Below, piece after piece: positions 63,661-64,000 of a DNA stretch of 64,000 bases. Below the pieces are notes generated by a model. That model was given only the letters and a program-made list of their open reading frames with translations. It had not been told where the DNA came from and made no database searches. The translations under genes and the position numbers were made by a program. The DNA is taken from positions 124,001 through 188,000 of the forward strand of contig NZ_JAASQN010000004.1 of assembly GCF_011762125.1 (NCBI RefSeq), in the 5' to 3' direction. Every line of letters begins with the position of its first letter. The first letter of the stretch is position 1. Source of the DNA: Sphingopyxis panaciterrae (GTDB lineage: Bacteria; Pseudomonadota; Alphaproteobacteria; Sphingomonadales; Sphingomonadaceae).

Positions 63661-64000
63661 AGCGTCTGCCCGTCGTCGACGGTGATGACGCTGCCGGTGA
63701 TGCCGAGCGCGGCGTCGGAGCAGAGCATGAGCAGCGGCGCGTGCAGATCGCTCGGCGGACGCATGCGCTGGCGCGGAAAGGCTTTCACCATCTGCGCGCC
63801 GACATCGCTTTCGAACAGCTCGGCGGTCATTTCGGATTCGAAATAGCCGGGCTGGATCACGTTGACGCTGATTCCGCGCCGCGCCCATTCGCGCGCCAGC
63901 GCCTTGCCAAGGTGACGCACCGCGGCCTTGGTCGCGCCATAGACCGAGGTTGCGGGAAACACCTTCTCGGCGGTGATCGAGCCGATCAGCACGATGCGAC
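63657..64000 (-). CDS. SDR-family oxidoreductase, 3' part only
   Basis: C-terminal about 114 residues of a short-chain dehydrogenase, running off the right edge. Catalytic YGATK (Y-x3-K) after a GSITAE serine, then RRGISVNVIQPGYFESEMTA and ITGSVITVDDGQTL. N-terminal cofactor loop is outside the window. Last residues overlap the crotonase start, so the operon continues from the right. Confidence 0.87.
   Translation of the reverse strand, partial: RIVLIGSITAEKVFPATSVYGATKAAVRHLGKALAREWARRGISVNVIQPGYFESEMTAELFESDVGAQMVKAFPRQRMRPPSDLHAPLLMLCSDAALGITGSVITVDDGQTL

Noticed and set aside
1..64000. tRNA, rRNA, prophage, integrase or transposase genes
   Set aside because: None could be recognised on either strand; base composition and gene style are uniform, so there is no sign of an acquired island.
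62114..64000. A full beta-oxidation operon
   Set aside because: Only three genes are visible, the crotonase lacks the hydratase glutamate, and no acyl-CoA dehydrogenase or thiolase is in the window.

Overview
The window is GC-rich, tightly packed chromosomal DNA of an alphaproteobacterium, most probably a sphingomonad such as Sphingopyxis (inference from gene content). Pointers are the TonB-dependent receptor with an EEIVVTA box, the TorF-type porin, the orphan cobS/cobT pair next to bolA and a J-domain gene, serC-serA, hisZ-purA, and paired c-type cytochromes. I see no rRNA, tRNA, CRISPR array, integrase, transposase or prophage gene.

Layout. 1-7000 (minus strand): end of a dicarboxylate symporter, an SLC13 transporter, aroC, a GNAT enzyme, fabI, a YihY-type membrane protein and a DnaJ-family chaperone. 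7.2-12.7 kb: pdxH-phzF, a cation/proton antiporter, a serine hydrolase divergent from a small anchored protein, and an AraC regulator coupled to a small membrane protein. 13-17.2 kb: SDR, epoxide-hydrolase-like enzyme, a secreted protein/pirin/cupin/DUF2200 cluster and bolA. 17.2-24 kb: J-domain protein, NTF2-like protein, cobS, a lipoprotein hydrolase, a convergent MFS gene with a 44-residue partner, and cobT. 24-32.8 kb: GATase, a ThDP enzyme with an aldehyde dehydrogenase, a metallophosphoesterase-glycosyltransferase pair and a TonB-dependent receptor. 32.9-43.5 kb: guaA, a reductase/LysR divergent pair, a GFA protein, ogt, purT and polA. 43.5-49 kb: DUF805, a CDP-alcohol phosphatidyltransferase, pheA, two cytochromes c, a LOG protein and an extensin-like protein. 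49-55.5 kb: serC, serA, hisZ, a DOPA-dioxygenase-like protein and purA. 55.5-64 kb: L,D-transpeptidase, FMN reductase, MFS transporter, amidase, TorF porin, ispG and a cut-off SDR/enoyl-CoA-hydratase/MBL operon.

Much of the window is biosynthetic housekeeping (chorismate, fatty acids, PLP, purines, serine, phenylalanine, isoprenoids, DNA repair). Genes are often chained by 4-nt stop/start overlaps.

The most unusual structure is intergenic. A family of about 110-155 bp compound palindromes (7079, 26648, 39969, 50379, 52104, 53942) mostly carries a core hairpin whose arms differ between copies but always stay complementary. One copy has two inverted cores, and two copies abut or form the Shine-Dalgarno sequence of the next gene. 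A second group of simpler 21-27 bp inverted repeats marks other gene boundaries. I did not find a convincing new defence or biosynthetic system; the structured repeat family, a candidate serC leader RNA and several small coupled genes are the best leads.
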